Below, piece after piece: positions 5,547 through 17,365 of a stretch of 64,000 bases of DNA. Origin of the DNA: a bacterium (GTDB taxonomy: Bacteria; Zhuqueibacterota; Zhuqueibacteria; Zhuqueibacterales; Zhuqueibacteraceae). The stretch's first letter is position 1. Each line of letters opens with the position of its first letter. The notes under the pieces were generated by a model that was given only the letters and a program-made list of their open reading frames with translations, was not told the origin of the DNA and made no database searches. The stretch lies in contig JAKLJX010000012.1 in the NCBI GenBank assembly GCA_023150945.1, positions 52,037 through 116,036 on the forward strand, written 5' to 3'. The position numbers and the translations under genes were made by a program.

Positions 5547-8410
5547 TCCCTACTGCCCCGTTCCTGTTCAACTGCCAATTCTCTACGCAATTCCTCCACC
5601 TCCGGCTTTCGCCGGCCGTAGCCCATTTCTGCAATCATCTCTGCCGCAATGTCCAGATGCTCTCTTGCCTCTTGCCCCTTGCCCTTTGCGCCCTGCGCCA
5701 TGCCCTCTGCCCCATGCGCCATGCCCTCTGCCAACAACAACCGGCACGCCTCCAAATGATAATCCGCCAAATGCAATTTCATCTCCCCGCGTTCGGCAAT
5801 TTCTCGCGCTTCTTCGAGATCGGCCCAGGCCAGGGCAAATTCATTTTGGCTGCGATAGTAGGCGGCGCGGGCGAATAAACCCCATGGCAAATTATGTTGT
5901 GTTCCAGCTTCCCGCAAGCCGGCCACGGCTTGGTGCAAATAATCTCGGGCTTGGTCGAAATACTGTCCGGACGCTCCCAGCGCCCGGGCAGTGGTTTCCG
6001 CCAGGGCTTGCAGCAGAAACGCGCGGCCGAGGGAGAGTTTGTTCAAAGCAATGTCCAACAAATTTCGTGAACCATGCAAAACAATATCGAGAGCTTTCTC
6101 GGCGCGCTTTTGCACCTCCTGATACTGCCCCTGACTCAGCAGCAGATCGCAGAATTGAAAGCCACTTTGAGAATAGCGATAAGGATATTCTGGTGTTCTC
6201 TTCTTTTGCATGGCTTCGGCTTCGCGAAATAGGCTTTCCGCTTCAATAAGTTCACCTGCTTGAAGTAGCGCATTAGAGAGCCATGTTCGTGAGGTTTCTT
6301 TTATGAACCCATCCCCGCTGCGGTCAGCAAAGTCCACGCTCTGGCGGGCAGAAGCCACGGCTTGGCTGACCTCGCCCAACGTGAGATAGAGTTCGCTGAG
6401 GTTGCCAGCATCTTGCGCTGCACCTTTCCAATCTCCTTTTTGAGCGCTGGCTTCCATTCCCGCCTGCATGGGTTGGCTGGCCTCGGCTAAACGGCCCAGC
6501 GCCCGCAGACGAAAGCCGGCCCAACTCAAGACAACGGCTTTGTCACCATCTGTCAAACCAGAGGCAGGTTTACTCCACAGCACTTCAAAAAAGTTGGAGA
6601 CCGTTGACAAATCAGCACCAAAGGCACCGAGTTTGTTACAACAATAATTAGTTCTTCCATCGCGTTGAATTCGAGAATAATACACATCATCCATGGCCTT
6701 CTGATGCCGCCCCGCCTGACACCCATGCGCCACCGCCGCAAACAGCGGTTCCATTTCTTCCAATGTATCGGGCAATTCTTTGGCCGGCAGCTTCTTGTAA
6801 TATTCATAAAGCCGGCCATGTGCTTCTTGCCACGCGGCCGGGTTTTGCTGGCGCAGCTTCTCGCCAAAATGCTCGCGCACCAGCGGGTGGCAGTCGAGCG
6901 TGTCAGGGCGCTGCGCGTCTTTCTCCGCGAGCAGGCGCAGGTCGCGCAAATGCTGAAAGGCAAATTGCAATTGGGCAACGGGCAAGTTTTGCAAATTGGA
7001 AGTCAAGCCCTTGATCTCGGGTTGGGCAAGTAAGGCAGCAATCGCGCCCTTTGCAGCCGGGCGGTCGAAGAGTCCCATCAAATGGAGAATATCGCACTCC
7101 GGCTTGCCGGCCAGCCAGCGCTCGTAAGATTCCATCACCCGGCGCGCGTGGCCGCCTTGCTTTTCTTCTTCGGTCAAATGCGGAATCAAATCGCGTTTGC
7201 GCACCTCGCCCTCGTGTACCACGGCCAGGTAGCGGCCGAGCAGGTTCAACGCCAGCGCATGGCCGCCAAATTCCCGGCTCGCTGCGACCAGTTCCTTGTC
7301 CGTGCCCTTCACCTGCAAATGGCGCAGCAATTGGCTGCCGGCCTCGGGGCTTAAGTTTTCCAGATCAACGCGGCGGGAGGTTTTGCCCTCGGTGTGACTG
7401 ATGTCCTGCAAGGCCACGCGCGTGGTTACCACGCACAGGCCCAAATTGGCGCGGGCTATTTCCTTCAGCAGCGCTTTGAGTCCCTGATCTTTCAGCTCGC
7501 CTTGCAGTTGTCCGGGCGGATATTGCAGCGGCTCCACGCCATCGAGAATCAGCAGGGTTTTTTGCTGCCGGAGCAACTCCGCCAGGCGAATGCCTTTGTC
7601 CCACGCTGAGAGAATCGCCGGCCCGCTGTAGCCGAACCAGCGCAGGGCCTCGTCAAAAAACGAGTCCGCGGAAACGTTGCGCTCTTCTCGGGTGCCCTGG
7701 CTGTAGAACGACCAGCCGAACACGCGCTCCGCGCCGCGAAAGTTGTCGCGCTCGAGCCGGCTCAGCCATTCATTCACCAACGCGGTTTTGCCGACCCCGC
7801 CCCAAGCCACCAGGCTGAGGAGGTGGGTATGTTCATCGGCCCAGGCCTGGTCGAGCAATGTGAGTTCCGCCTCGCGGCCAAAGAGGGTGCTGGTGGTGGT
7901 GGGCAGTTTGGCGGTTTGGATTTTATCGGGCGGTAGAGGTTGGAAAGTAGCCGTGACAGTTGCAGGAGCGCGTTTCAGCAATCCGGCCAGCTCTTCAGCA
8001 AGAGCAGCCAGCGCGGCTTCGGCTTTGTCTTTGCGCATACCGGCAAGCGGCTTGCCGTCTTTGGGGCGCGCTTGTATCTTTTTCAACCAATCGTTTTGTT
8101 GCCAGGCGCAAGGCTTCACAATTACCGGAAAAATCCGCACGCCCTGTTGCCGCCGGCGCTCCAACAGCAGGGGGACTTCTTTTTCCATGATGAATTTGGA
8201 AGTGAGAAACGTCGGCGAAATCAGCAGAATCGCCATATTGGCCGATTGCAGCGCATTTTCAATTTCCGCCAGCCACTCGTCGCCGCCTTGAATTTTTCGG
8301 TCATCCCAAATTTCCAACGTGATCTGATTTTTCAATACGCTAAGCTGGGTGACGAGACGTTCTTTCCAGGCCTCGTCTTTGTGGCTGTAGCTGATAAAAA
8401 TTTTGTTCAT
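5525..8410 (-). CDS. TIR-STAND NTPase with TPR sensor (candidate antiphage NLR-like protein)
   Basis: A protein of 961 residues with three parts. Residues 1-130 are a TIR domain (MNKIFISYSHKDEAW; SPTFLTSKFIMEKEVP, where Glu76 or Glu78 is the likely NADase residue). Residues 170-480 form an NB-ARC/STAND ATPase with P-loop GGVGKT (204-209) and Walker B LLILDG (285-290). From about 550 to the end come TPR-like helical repeats, finishing with the MGYGRRKPEVEEL tail typical of such proteins. In known bacterial TIR-STAND systems the TPR part senses a phage component and the TIR domain depletes NAD; here that is inference. A low-complexity GMAHGAEGMAQGA stretch lies near the C-terminus. The start at 8410 was chosen because the TIR fold begins there. 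Confidence 0.85.
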   Translation of the reverse strand: MNKIFISYSHKDEAWKERLVTQLSVLKNQITLEIWDDRKIQGGDEWLAEIENALQSANMAILLISPTFLTSKFIMEKEVPLLLERRRQQGVRIFPVIVKPCAWQQNDWLKKIQARPKDGKPLAGMRKDKAEAALAALAEELAGLLKRAPATVTATFQPLPPDKIQTAKLPTTTSTLFGREAELTLLDQAWADEHTHLLSLVAWGGVGKTALVNEWLSRLERDNFRGAERVFGWSFYSQGTREERNVSADSFFDEALRWFGYSGPAILSAWDKGIRLAELLRQQKTLLILDGVEPLQYPPGQLQGELKDQGLKALLKEIARANLGLCVVTTRVALQDISHTEGKTSRRVDLENLSPEAGSQLLRHLQVKGTDKELVAASREFGGHALALNLLGRYLAVVHEGEVRKRDLIPHLTEEEKQGGHARRVMESYERWLAGKPECDILHLMGLFDRPAAKGAIAALLAQPEIKGLTSNLQNLPVAQLQFAFQHLRDLRLLAEKDAQRPDTLDCHPLVREHFGEKLRQQNPAAWQEAHGRLYEYYKKLPAKELPDTLEEMEPLFAAVAHGCQAGRHQKAMDDVYYSRIQRDGRTNYCCNKLGAFGADLSTVSNFFEVLWSKPASGLTDGDKAVVLSWAGFRLRALGRLAEASQPMQAGMEASAQKGDWKGAAQDAGNLSELYLTLGEVSQAVASARQSVDFADRSGDGFIKETSRTWLSNALLQAGELIEAESLFREAEAMQKKRTPEYPYRYSQSGFQFCDLLLSQGQYQEVQKRAEKALDIVLHGSRNLLDIALNKLSLGRAFLLQALAETTARALGASGQYFDQARDYLHQAVAGLREAGTQHNLPWGLFARAAYYRSQNEFALAWADLEEAREIAERGEMKLHLADYHLEACRLLLAEGMAHGAEGMAQGAKGKGQEAREHLDIAAEMIAEMGYGRRKPEVEELRRELAVEQERGSRDQSKKIG

Positions 8411-8525
8411 AAAGCAACCCCGGAATGATATGCAATTCCTGCAACCATCAGGCGCCATTTGGGGGCCATTCGCCGGTGCCGTAGAGTTTGAATTGAGGCC
8501 TTAGCATTTGCACGATTGCGAATCC

Positions 8526-8621
8526 AAAGGCTGAGCGCCTGAAGGCGCGACTACGAAATTCGCAAGACCTTTCAAAGGCTGAGTGCCTGAGGGCGCGACT
8601 AGAAGATTCGCAAGACTTTGG
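8526..8621. repeat. Two 48-bp direct repeats overlapping the end of the alcohol dehydrogenase gene
   Basis: Copies at 8526-8573 and 8574-8621 share the AAAGGCTGAG(C/T)GCCTGA core and ATTCGCAAGAC. The last codons and stop of the dehydrogenase gene (8599-8601) lie inside the second copy. The flank between this repeat and the TIR-STAND start has no gene. Confidence 0.7.
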
Positions 8622-9618
8622 CCCCGCGGATTTTTCTCGCCTTCAGTTCGCGCAGGGCGGTGTTGGCTTCCTCCAAAGGAAACTCCTGCACTTCCGGTTT
8701 GATGGGGATTTGCGCGGCGAGCGCCAAAAATTCGGCCACGTCGCGGCGGCTGACATTGGCCACGGTTTTGATTTCTTTTTCGAGCCAGAGGTGGCTGGGA
8801 TAATTCAATTGCAGCAAGGCGGACTTGTCCGCCTCTTCTTTGCGAATGGCGTTGATCACCAATCGGCCGCCCGGCGCCAAATTCTCCAGCGCTGCCACGA
8901 CCGGCCGCCACACCGGCGTGGTGTCGATGATGGCATGCAGCTTTTCCGGCGTTTTTTCTTCGGTGTCGCCTGCCCAGGCTGCGCCCAGTTCCAGCGCAAA
9001 GGCCCGCTCCGATTCACTGCGCGCAAAGACAAAGATCTTGGCCTGCGGAAACTGCTGCTGCGCCAGCTTGAGCACGAGGTGGGCGGAGGCGCCGAAACCG
9101 GTGAGTCCCAGGTTTTGTCCGTCCTGCAAGCCGGTCAGCCGCAACGAGCGATAGCCGATCGCGCCGGCGCACAGCAGCGGCGCCGCTTCTGCATCGGCAA
9201 AAATCTCGGGAATGGCGAAGACGAAAGCAGCGGGAACAGTCATGCGTTCGGCGTAGCCGCCATTGGCATCGCGGCCGGTGGCCTGGAACTGCGCGCAGAG
9301 ATTTTCCTCGCCCCGCCGGCAGAAGTCGCACACCCCGCAGGCGGAAAAGATCCACGCCACGCCCACGCGCTCACCGCGCTGAAACCCGGCGGCGGCAGAT
9401 TCGACTCGTCCCACGACTTGATGGCCGAGCACGATCGGCAGGCGCGGCGGCGGAGTGCGGCCTTCGATTTCATCCAGCTCGGTATGGCACACCCCGCAGG
9501 CAGAAACGCGCAGGAGAATTTCGTTTGTTTGTGGAACCGGATCAGGGAGGTCGGCCAGAATCAGCGGCGTTGGATTGCGGTCGAGCGCCGCCAAGCGGGA
9601 GAGGATCATGGCTCTCAT
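8599..9618 (-). CDS. Zinc-dependent alcohol dehydrogenase family protein
   Basis: A medium-chain dehydrogenase/reductase of 339 residues. The N-terminal GroES-like part shows the catalytic zinc site (ACGVCHTELDEIEG and LGHQVVGRVE) and the structural zinc cluster CGVCDFCRRGEENLC. The nucleotide-binding part has a modified glycine motif (GFGASAH). The GHQVVGRVE signature fits the adh_fam_2 subfamily of zinc-binding alcohol dehydrogenases. It should interconvert an alcohol and an aldehyde with NAD(P); the substrate cannot be read. AGGAG lies five bases upstream of the ATG at 9618, so a much longer upstream reading was rejected. It is monocistronic; its tail is encoded by a direct repeat. Confidence 0.88.
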   Translation of the reverse strand: MRAMILSRLAALDRNPTPLILADLPDPVPQTNEILLRVSACGVCHTELDEIEGRTPPPRLPIVLGHQVVGRVESAAAGFQRGERVGVAWIFSACGVCDFCRRGEENLCAQFQATGRDANGGYAERMTVPAAFVFAIPEIFADAEAAPLLCAGAIGYRSLRLTGLQDGQNLGLTGFGASAHLVLKLAQQQFPQAKIFVFARSESERAFALELGAAWAGDTEEKTPEKLHAIIDTTPVWRPVVAALENLAPGGRLVINAIRKEEADKSALLQLNYPSHLWLEKEIKTVANVSRRDVAEFLALAAQIPIKPEVQEFPLEEANTALRELKARKIRGAKVLRIF

Positions 9619-9943
9619 GAGAGGCTCCTGGGTGGCAGAATGATTGAAGGCGGAATCATGCAGCCCAATGATAGGGAGCGCAACGGTTGAATAGCTGTCT
9701 GGAATTTTCCCGCTGCCACCGCGGCAACACAAAGACAACCGGATCAGCACGGCCAGATGACAGCATTTTTCAAATGCGTGTACAGGTTCGTAGTTCTCGT
9801 TGGGCACTGTTGCAACCGCGAAGCCATTGGCTTCAACAGCCGTCCAACAGGAACGGGGACTACAAACCTTTTCATTCAATTGAAAACGGCTGAAGAATTC
9901 GCCGGTTCCTGCTGATCCGGTCAAGGCCGGCCGTGCGCGAGCG
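9619..9943. other. Intergenic region, 325 bases
   Basis: Separates the end of glnS from the start of the dehydrogenase gene, both on the minus strand. It should hold the dehydrogenase promoter, but I see no convincing -35/-10 pair, no terminator with a U-tract and no coding sequence. Confidence 0.5.
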
Positions 9944-11638
9944 TCAATCAGCGTTGCCCGATTTTTCGATCTTGCTCCAGGAATCCTTCAACGACACGAT
10001 GCGATTGAAGATGGGCTGGCCGGGCCGCGCCTCCACCGGGTCCACGCAGAAGTAACCCAGGCGCTCGAACTGCCAACGGCTGCCGGGCGTGGCCTGGCCG
10101 AGGCTAGGCTCGACGTAGCAATCTTTGACCTGCTCGAGCGAGTTGGGATTGAGCTGCGCGAGGAAATCCTTGTTGTCGTCGGGATTCTCCTTGACGAAAA
10201 GCCGGTCGTACAGCCGCGCTTCGACTTTGAGCGCGTGCGCCACGGAGACCCAGTGAATCGTGCCCTTCACCTTGCGGCCGTCGGGCGAATCACCGCCGCG
10301 GGTGGCAGGATCGTAGGTGCAATGCAGCTCGATGATCTCGCCGGTGGCCGGGTCTTTCACGACATTGGTGCAGGTGATGAAGTAGGCGTAGCGCAATCTC
10401 ACTTCGCGGCCGGGCGCCAGGCGAAAGAATTTTTTGGGAGGATCTTCGCGAAAGTCGTCGCGCTCGATGTAAAGCTCACGCGCGAACGGCACGCGGCGGG
10501 TGCCGGCCGCCGGGTCTTCGGGATTGTTGATCGCCTCCATTTCCTCGACTTGGCCGGCGGGATAGTTGGTGATCACGACGCGCAACGGCCGCAGCACCGC
10601 CATCACGCGCGGGGCGTGGCGGTTGAGGTATTCGCGCACGCAATGTTCGAGCAGGCCGACGTCGACCATGCTGTTGCTCTTGGCCACGCCGATGCGATCG
10701 CAGAAATCGCGAATGGCCGCGGGCGGGAAACCGCGGCGCCGCAGGCCGGCGAGCGTGGGCAGGCGGGGATCATCCCAGCCGCTGACATGGCCCTGTTCGA
10801 CGAGCTGCAGGAGCTTGCGCTTGCTCATCACGGTGTAGGTGAGATTGAGGCGGGCAAACTCGATCTGCTGCGGATGGTGAATGCCGAGCGCCTCGAGAAA
10901 CCAGTCGTAGAGCGGGCGATGATCTTCGTATTCCAGCGTGCAGATGGAATGGGTGATGCCCTCGATGGCATCCGACTGGCCGTGGGCCCAATCGTACATG
11001 GGATAAATGCACCACGTGTCGCCGGTGCGATGATGGGTGGCATGGCGGATGCGATACATCACCGGGTCGCGCAGATTGAGATTGGGCGAGGCCATGTCGA
11101 TCTTGGCACGCAGGACTTTGGCGCCGTCGCGAAACTCGCCGGCGCGCATGCGGCGAAACAAGTCCAGGTTCTCTTCGACCGGGCGATCGCGCCAGGGGCT
11201 GTTGCGGCCCGGTTCGGTGAGCGTGCCGCGATAGTCGCGCATTTCGTCGCTGGTGAGATCATCCACATACGCTTTGCCGGCCTGGATGAGCTGCACGGCA
11301 TAGTCGTACAACTGTTCGAAATAGTCGGAGGCGAAATAGAGATGCGCGCCCCAATCAAAGCCGAGCCAGCGCACGTCGGCGGTGATGGAGTCGACGTATT
11401 CCTGTTCTTCCTTGGTGGGATTGGTGTCGTCGAAGCGCAGATGGCAGCGGCCGCCGAATTCCTGCGCCATGCCGAAATCGATGCAAATGGCCTTGGCGTG
11501 GCCGATGTGGAGATAGCCGTTCGGCTCGGGCGGAAAGCGCGTGATCACCCGGCCGCCGAAGCGGTTGGTGCGGTTGTCTTCCTTGATCAGTTCGCGAATG
11601 AAGTTGGAAACGGCCGGGATCGACTCATGGGAGGGCAT
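9944..11638 (-). CDS. glnS: Glutaminyl-tRNA synthetase
   Basis: A class I aminoacyl-tRNA synthetase of 564 residues that charges tRNA(Gln) with glutamine. The signatures are complete: [14 protein letters not shown] (HIGH at 44-47), RFDDTNP, and the KMSKS loop as MSKRK (271-275). These are followed by the two anticodon-binding beta-barrels that end with YFCVD and RIVSLKDSW. The length is normal for bacterial GlnRS. The start at 11638 is backed by AAAGGA about nine bases upstream and by a promoter at 11747-11775; an upstream in-frame start would lengthen the poorly conserved N-terminus. A long open frame on the opposite strand (10235-11995) is a shadow. Confidence 0.96.
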   Translation of the reverse strand: MPSHESIPAVSNFIRELIKEDNRTNRFGGRVITRFPPEPNGYLHIGHAKAICIDFGMAQEFGGRCHLRFDDTNPTKEEQEYVDSITADVRWLGFDWGAHLYFASDYFEQLYDYAVQLIQAGKAYVDDLTSDEMRDYRGTLTEPGRNSPWRDRPVEENLDLFRRMRAGEFRDGAKVLRAKIDMASPNLNLRDPVMYRIRHATHHRTGDTWCIYPMYDWAHGQSDAIEGITHSICTLEYEDHRPLYDWFLEALGIHHPQQIEFARLNLTYTVMSKRKLLQLVEQGHVSGWDDPRLPTLAGLRRRGFPPAAIRDFCDRIGVAKSNSMVDVGLLEHCVREYLNRHAPRVMAVLRPLRVVITNYPAGQVEEMEAINNPEDPAAGTRRVPFARELYIERDDFREDPPKKFFRLAPGREVRLRYAYFITCTNVVKDPATGEIIELHCTYDPATRGGDSPDGRKVKGTIHWVSVAHALKVEARLYDRLFVKENPDDNKDFLAQLNPNSLEQVKDCYVEPSLGQATPGSRWQFERLGYFCVDPVEARPGQPIFNRIVSLKDSWSKIEKSGNAD

Positions 11639-11746
11639 AAAGCTACGTTCCTTTGTGGTTGCGCCCGCAGCGGTGAGCATGCGACGAACGGACAACGGCC
11701 GCAAAAAATCCGCGCGGGCTGTGGTTCCAGTTGCGAATTCTTGCAG

Positions 11747-11775
11747 AATATAGTCAGATTAGTCATCGCCGTCAA
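11747..11775 (-). promoter_or_regulatory. Promoter of glnS
   Basis: On the minus strand: TTGACG (11770-11775), a 17-nt spacer, TATATT (11747-11752). Near-consensus. It predicts a leader of about 100 nt before the glnS ATG. Confidence 0.7.
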
Positions 11776-11812
11776 TTCCAAAGTTGGCGGCGTGACCGCG
11801 AGGGAAAATCGC

Positions 11813-11839
11813 TTGCAACTCTCCCGGCGCCGTTATATG
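11813..11839 (+). promoter_or_regulatory. Possible promoter of the sdh operon
   Basis: TTGCAA (11813-11818) and TATATG (11834-11839) with a short 15-nt spacer, about 150 bases before sdhC. Weak evidence; this is the best candidate in the 349-base divergent region 11639-11987, which otherwise holds only the glnS promoter and a GC-rich leader. Confidence 0.25.
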
Positions 11840-11987
11840 TTTGCGAGCGTGTTCCTTGCCAGAATTCATTCACGACGTTTGTTCGGCGCACCGGCAGCCG
11901 GCGGCCGGAGAAGTTGCCCGCCGCGCCGGCCATGCTCCGCCGGGCAAGTGTCGCGACGGTACCGCATCTCAAGGGAAGGAGGAATGG

Positions 11988-12683
11988 ATGAATGAAAAGC
12001 CGGCGGTATTGACTTCGTCGATTGGCAGCAAGGTTCTGGTGGCGCTCACCGGCATCGCGCTGGTGCTGTTCGTGCTGGTGCACATGATCGGCAATCTGCA
12101 AATGTTCATCGGCCAGGAGGCGATGAACAACTACGCGGTGACGTTGCGCAAGTTCGGCGCGCTGCTCTGGGTGTTTCGCCTGGGCCTGGTGGGCATCGCA
12201 CTGGTGCATGTGTTCATGGCCCTGCGGCTGAAGCTGCAAAACCGGGCCGCGCGGCCGGTGCGCTATTCTTCCAACCACACGGTACAAGCCACGCTCGCCT
12301 CGCGCACGATGGTGATCAGCGGCTTGATCATCCTCACCTTTGCCGTGTATCATCTGCTGCATTTCACGCTGGGCGTGACCCATCCCGAGCATTTTGCGCT
12401 GCATGATGCCCAGGGCCGGCACGATGTGTACAACATGGTGGTTTATGGCTTTCAGAACGTGCTGGTGTCCGGCTTCTATGTGGTGGCGCTGGTGCTGCTG
12501 TTCTCCCACCTGAGTCACGGCGCGGCCAGTTTCTTTCAATCACTCGGCTGGAATCGTCCCCGCTGCAAAACCGCGCTGGCGAGATTCGGCGCGGTGGTGG
12601 CGTGGCTCGTGTGCCTGGGCTTCGTCTCGGTTCCTCTGGGCGTGCTCGCTGGCCTCATCAAACCTGTCGGAGGAGGGATGTGA
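11988..12683 (+). CDS. sdhC: Succinate dehydrogenase/fumarate reductase cytochrome b subunit (type B, b558 family)
   Basis: A membrane subunit of 231 residues with five predicted transmembrane helices. Histidines in [26 protein letters not shown] and [10 protein letters not shown] are positioned to bind two b hemes, as in the single-subunit (type B) anchor of B. subtilis and epsilonproteobacterial enzymes. It anchors SdhA/SdhB to the cytoplasmic membrane and passes electrons to or from quinone. A strong AAGGAGG (11975-11981) fixes the start. It is the first gene of sdhCAB; sdhA starts two bases after its stop. There is no SdhD, as expected for type B. Confidence 0.93.
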   Translation: MNEKPAVLTSSIGSKVLVALTGIALVLFVLVHMIGNLQMFIGQEAMNNYAVTLRKFGALLWVFRLGLVGIALVHVFMALRLKLQNRAARPVRYSSNHTVQATLASRTMVISGLIILTFAVYHLLHFTLGVTHPEHFALHDAQGRHDVYNMVVYGFQNVLVSGFYVVALVLLFSHLSHGAASFFQSLGWNRPRCKTALARFGAVVAWLVCLGFVSVPLGVLAGLIKPVGGGM

Positions 12684-12685
12684 TC

Positions 12686-14598
<1,913 letters not shown>

Positions 14599-14602
<4 letters not shown>

Positions 14603-15339
14603 GAGTGACATTGCACGTGTGGCGTCAGCCGAATGCGAACACGCCCGGCAAGCTGGTGACCTACCAATCGCCGGAAGCCAGTCCCGACATGTCCTTTCTC
14701 GAGATGCTGGATGTGCTCAATGAAGAGCTGACGCGCAAAGGCGAAGACCCGATTGCCTTCGATCACGACTGTCGCGAGGGCATCTGCGGCACGTGTTCGC
14801 TGGTGATCAACGGCATCGCGCACGGCCCGGGCGCCGGCAAGACCACCTGCCAGCTCTACATGCGGCAGTTCAAAAACGGCGATCACATTTATGTGGAGCC
14901 CTGGCGCGCCAAGCCGTTTCCGGTGATCAAGGATCTGGTGGTGGATCGCGGCGCGTTCGACCGCATCATGCAGGCGGGCGGCTTCATCGCGGTGAATACC
15001 GGCGGTACGCCGGACGCCAACGCGCTGCCGGTTCCCAAGCCTGACGCCGAGCTGGCGATGGATGCCGCGGCTTGCATCGGTTGCGGCGCGTGCGTCGCGG
15101 CCTGCAAGAACGCCTCGGCGATGCTGTTCGTGGCGGCGAAAGTCTCGCATTTCGCCCATCTGCCGCAGGGGCAACCCGAGCGCGAGCGCCGCGTGCGCAG
15201 CATGGTGGCGCAGATGGATCAGGAAGGCTTCGGCAATTGCACCAACCAGTATGAGTGCGAAGCCGTGTGCCCGAAGGAGATCAGCGTGACGTTTATCGCC
15301 AAGATGAACCGGGAGTACCTGCGGGCGATTGCGAGTTAG
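14599..15339 (+). CDS. sdhB: Succinate dehydrogenase/fumarate reductase iron-sulfur subunit
   Basis: A protein of 246 residues that wires electrons from FAD to the membrane subunit. The [2Fe-2S] motif is CREGICGTC (58-66) with a further Cys at TTCQLYM. The [4Fe-4S] motif is [11 protein letters not shown] (159-169), and the third set is in [12 protein letters not shown]. Its ATG overlaps the sdhA stop, so the two are coupled. It is the last gene of the operon, followed 16 bases later by a terminator. Confidence 0.96.
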
Positions 15340-15354
15340 ATGGCCTTCTGCCAC

Positions 15355-15385
15355 AAATCGGGCCTGCCAATCGCAGGCCCGATTT
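15355..15385 (+). terminator. Terminator of the sdhCAB operon
   Basis: Perfect 13-bp stem AAATCGGGCCTGC / GCAGGCCCGATTT with a five-base loop and T residues closing the right arm. It starts 16 bases after the sdhB stop. Confidence 0.8.
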
Positions 15386-15439
15386 TGAGATGTCGTAATA
15401 GCCGTTGCAAATTGACACTTCAGGAATCCGCAGCAACAC

Positions 15440-17350
15440 ATGCTGGCTGAAAACATCGCACGAGCATTCGAAGCGACGTACTCGACAACAGAGCGAAAAT
15501 TCTCAGGAACACATTATACACCGGATAATGTCGTCGAGTACATCGTTGGGAGGACCATTGGAGCAGGGACCGCCGATCCCGGCAACTGCCGGATCCTGGA
15601 TCCAGCATGCGGGTCTGGTCTTTTTCTGCTGAAAGCATATGAGATAGTTTGTGCGAATCTCAAACAAAAGCATGGCACGATTGACTCGTGGCGGGCGCGA
15701 GAAGTACTGGAGAGCTGCATTTTTGGAATAGACATTGACCCTGCGGCCGTCAAAGAGGCTCGGCAGAATCTGCTCTTGAAGGCAGGGGAGTTCGGCGTGG
15801 CGAGAGCCGACCTGAGTAGCAACTTCATCGCGGGTGATGCCCTCGACTTGCTGAATGAACACAAAGGTCAATTGGGATTCGATTTTGAGCAGGCAGAGGC
15901 TTCATCTCCTCTGGCTGGTTTTTTTCCCAGGGTGATGGCAGCGGGCGGTTTTGATTGTGTGATTGGAAATCCGCCTTATATTCGAATTCAAAACATTTTT
16001 CCGCTGGAACGTCGCAACAAATACATCAAGCTCTTTCGGACAGCAGCCGGACGCTTTGACATTTCTGCGCTTTTCATGGAATTCGCGACACGAGTATTGA
16101 GTGCGAAAGGAAGGCTTGGATATGTTGTTTCAAACAAGCTTCTCACCACCAACGGTTCCAGACATTTACGGCAGTTTATTGTTGATAACTTTACTATCGA
16201 GGAGATTGTTGACCTTGCCGATACCAAGCTCTTCGATGCCGCCATTCTGCCAATGATCGTGATTCTGCGCCGCGGCCGTCATCTCTCCGAGCAGATCATT
16301 TTTACAACTGCCAGCGAAATCAAAGGACCCTGCCCGCGCGCGGAAAAAAGCTCAGACATATTCGAGGTTCTGACACCCTCCGAACTACCTCTCGCACGCG
16401 ATGTGGAAATTGGGTCTCGCACATTCAGCGTGCGCAGGTTTGCCGCACCTCATCCCACAAAAAACAAATCAATATGGACTTTTCATTCACCAGCCGAAAC
16501 TCGAGTACTTGAAAAGATTTGGCGCTCGGCAGCAGGTACGTTGAATGATTTCGCCGAGAAGATCAGTGTTGGACTCAAAACGACAGCAGACGATGTTTTC
16601 ATTAAACCATTGACGGAGTCATTCATTGGAAAAAGTGATCTTGAAAGAGATCTTATCCATCCTGTACTCGAGAGCCACAATATTCAACGCTGGTCGGTTC
16701 GCTGGCAAGCCCAAGAAGATTGCTTCGTTCTCTATCCTTACCGGGAGATCAATGGCAAACTGACACCCGTTGATTTGGATCGCTTTCCCCAGGCAAAAAA
16801 GTATCTTTTTTTGCACCGTGATAGATTGACTGCACGCAGCTATCTTAGAGATTCAGGACGCCAATGGTTTGAAATCTGGGTGCATCAATCTCCTCGAGAT
16901 TTCGCCAAAATCAAAATAATTACACCGGATATTTCCGCTACAAACCGGTTCGCGTTGGATCAAGCAGGGTACTTTGTCAATGGAACCTGTTTCTATATCA
17001 TTCTAAGCGACCAGTCATTGGAAATGAATCAAGCCGTACTGGCATTGTTAAACTCCAAACTGATGGAGTACTTTCACAAAACCACCTGTGGCAATGTTCT
17101 TTACGCCAAGCGCTTTCGCTACTGGACGACCTATCTGAGGCAATACCCTGTCCCAAGAAAATTGCACGAAAGCAGCAAAGTCAGGCAGCAACTGGCAAAT
17201 ACTGCGCGACAACTCGAACTGTCTTTATCCCCTGGCGAAATTGCAGAACTGGAAAACAATAACGATCGGTTGGTTTATGAGCTTTTCGGACTCAATGATT
17301 CTGATGTTGATGAACTTGAAAAAACACTAAGGATCAATCGAGCCACCTAG
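15440..17350 (+). CDS. Type II DNA adenine-N6 methyltransferase (Eco57I/TaqI-like)
   Basis: A protein of 636 residues with an N6-adenine methylase core: SAM motif DPACGSGLFL (54-63), an acidic GIDIDP, and the catalytic NPPY (177-180) in VIGNPPYIRI. The C-terminal half, with FHSPAE, LHRDRL and the TTCGNVLYAKRFRYW region, resembles the TaqI-like target-recognition domain. It should protect host DNA by methylating the site cut by the nuclease encoded 15 bases downstream. The recognition site cannot be read. The pair is visibly more A+T-rich than its neighbours, which suggests transfer. A perfect TTGACA at 15412 has no good -10. Confidence 0.88.
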   Translation: MLAENIARAFEATYSTTERKFSGTHYTPDNVVEYIVGRTIGAGTADPGNCRILDPACGSGLFLLKAYEIVCANLKQKHGTIDSWRAREVLESCIFGIDIDPAAVKEARQNLLLKAGEFGVARADLSSNFIAGDALDLLNEHKGQLGFDFEQAEASSPLAGFFPRVMAAGGFDCVIGNPPYIRIQNIFPLERRNKYIKLFRTAAGRFDISALFMEFATRVLSAKGRLGYVVSNKLLTTNGSRHLRQFIVDNFTIEEIVDLADTKLFDAAILPMIVILRRGRHLSEQIIFTTASEIKGPCPRAEKSSDIFEVLTPSELPLARDVEIGSRTFSVRRFAAPHPTKNKSIWTFHSPAETRVLEKIWRSAAGTLNDFAEKISVGLKTTADDVFIKPLTESFIGKSDLERDLIHPVLESHNIQRWSVRWQAQEDCFVLYPYREINGKLTPVDLDRFPQAKKYLFLHRDRLTARSYLRDSGRQWFEIWVHQSPRDFAKIKIITPDISATNRFALDQAGYFVNGTCFYIILSDQSLEMNQAVLALLNSKLMEYFHKTTCGNVLYAKRFRYWTTYLRQYPVPRKLHESSKVRQQLANTARQLELSLSPGEIAELENNNDRLVYELFGLNDSDVDELEKTLRINRAT

Positions 17351-17365
17351 CCAAGAAATCTGCAG

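Noticed and set aside
10235-11995. 586-codon open frame on the strand opposite glnS
   Set aside because: It is antisense to a perfect glnS with all motifs. The translation is His/Ala/Arg-rich without domains, a typical high-GC shadow.
15412-15440. Promoter for the methylase from the perfect TTGACA at 15412
   Set aside because: The base run 17 nt later (AACACA) is not a -10 and overlaps the start codon.
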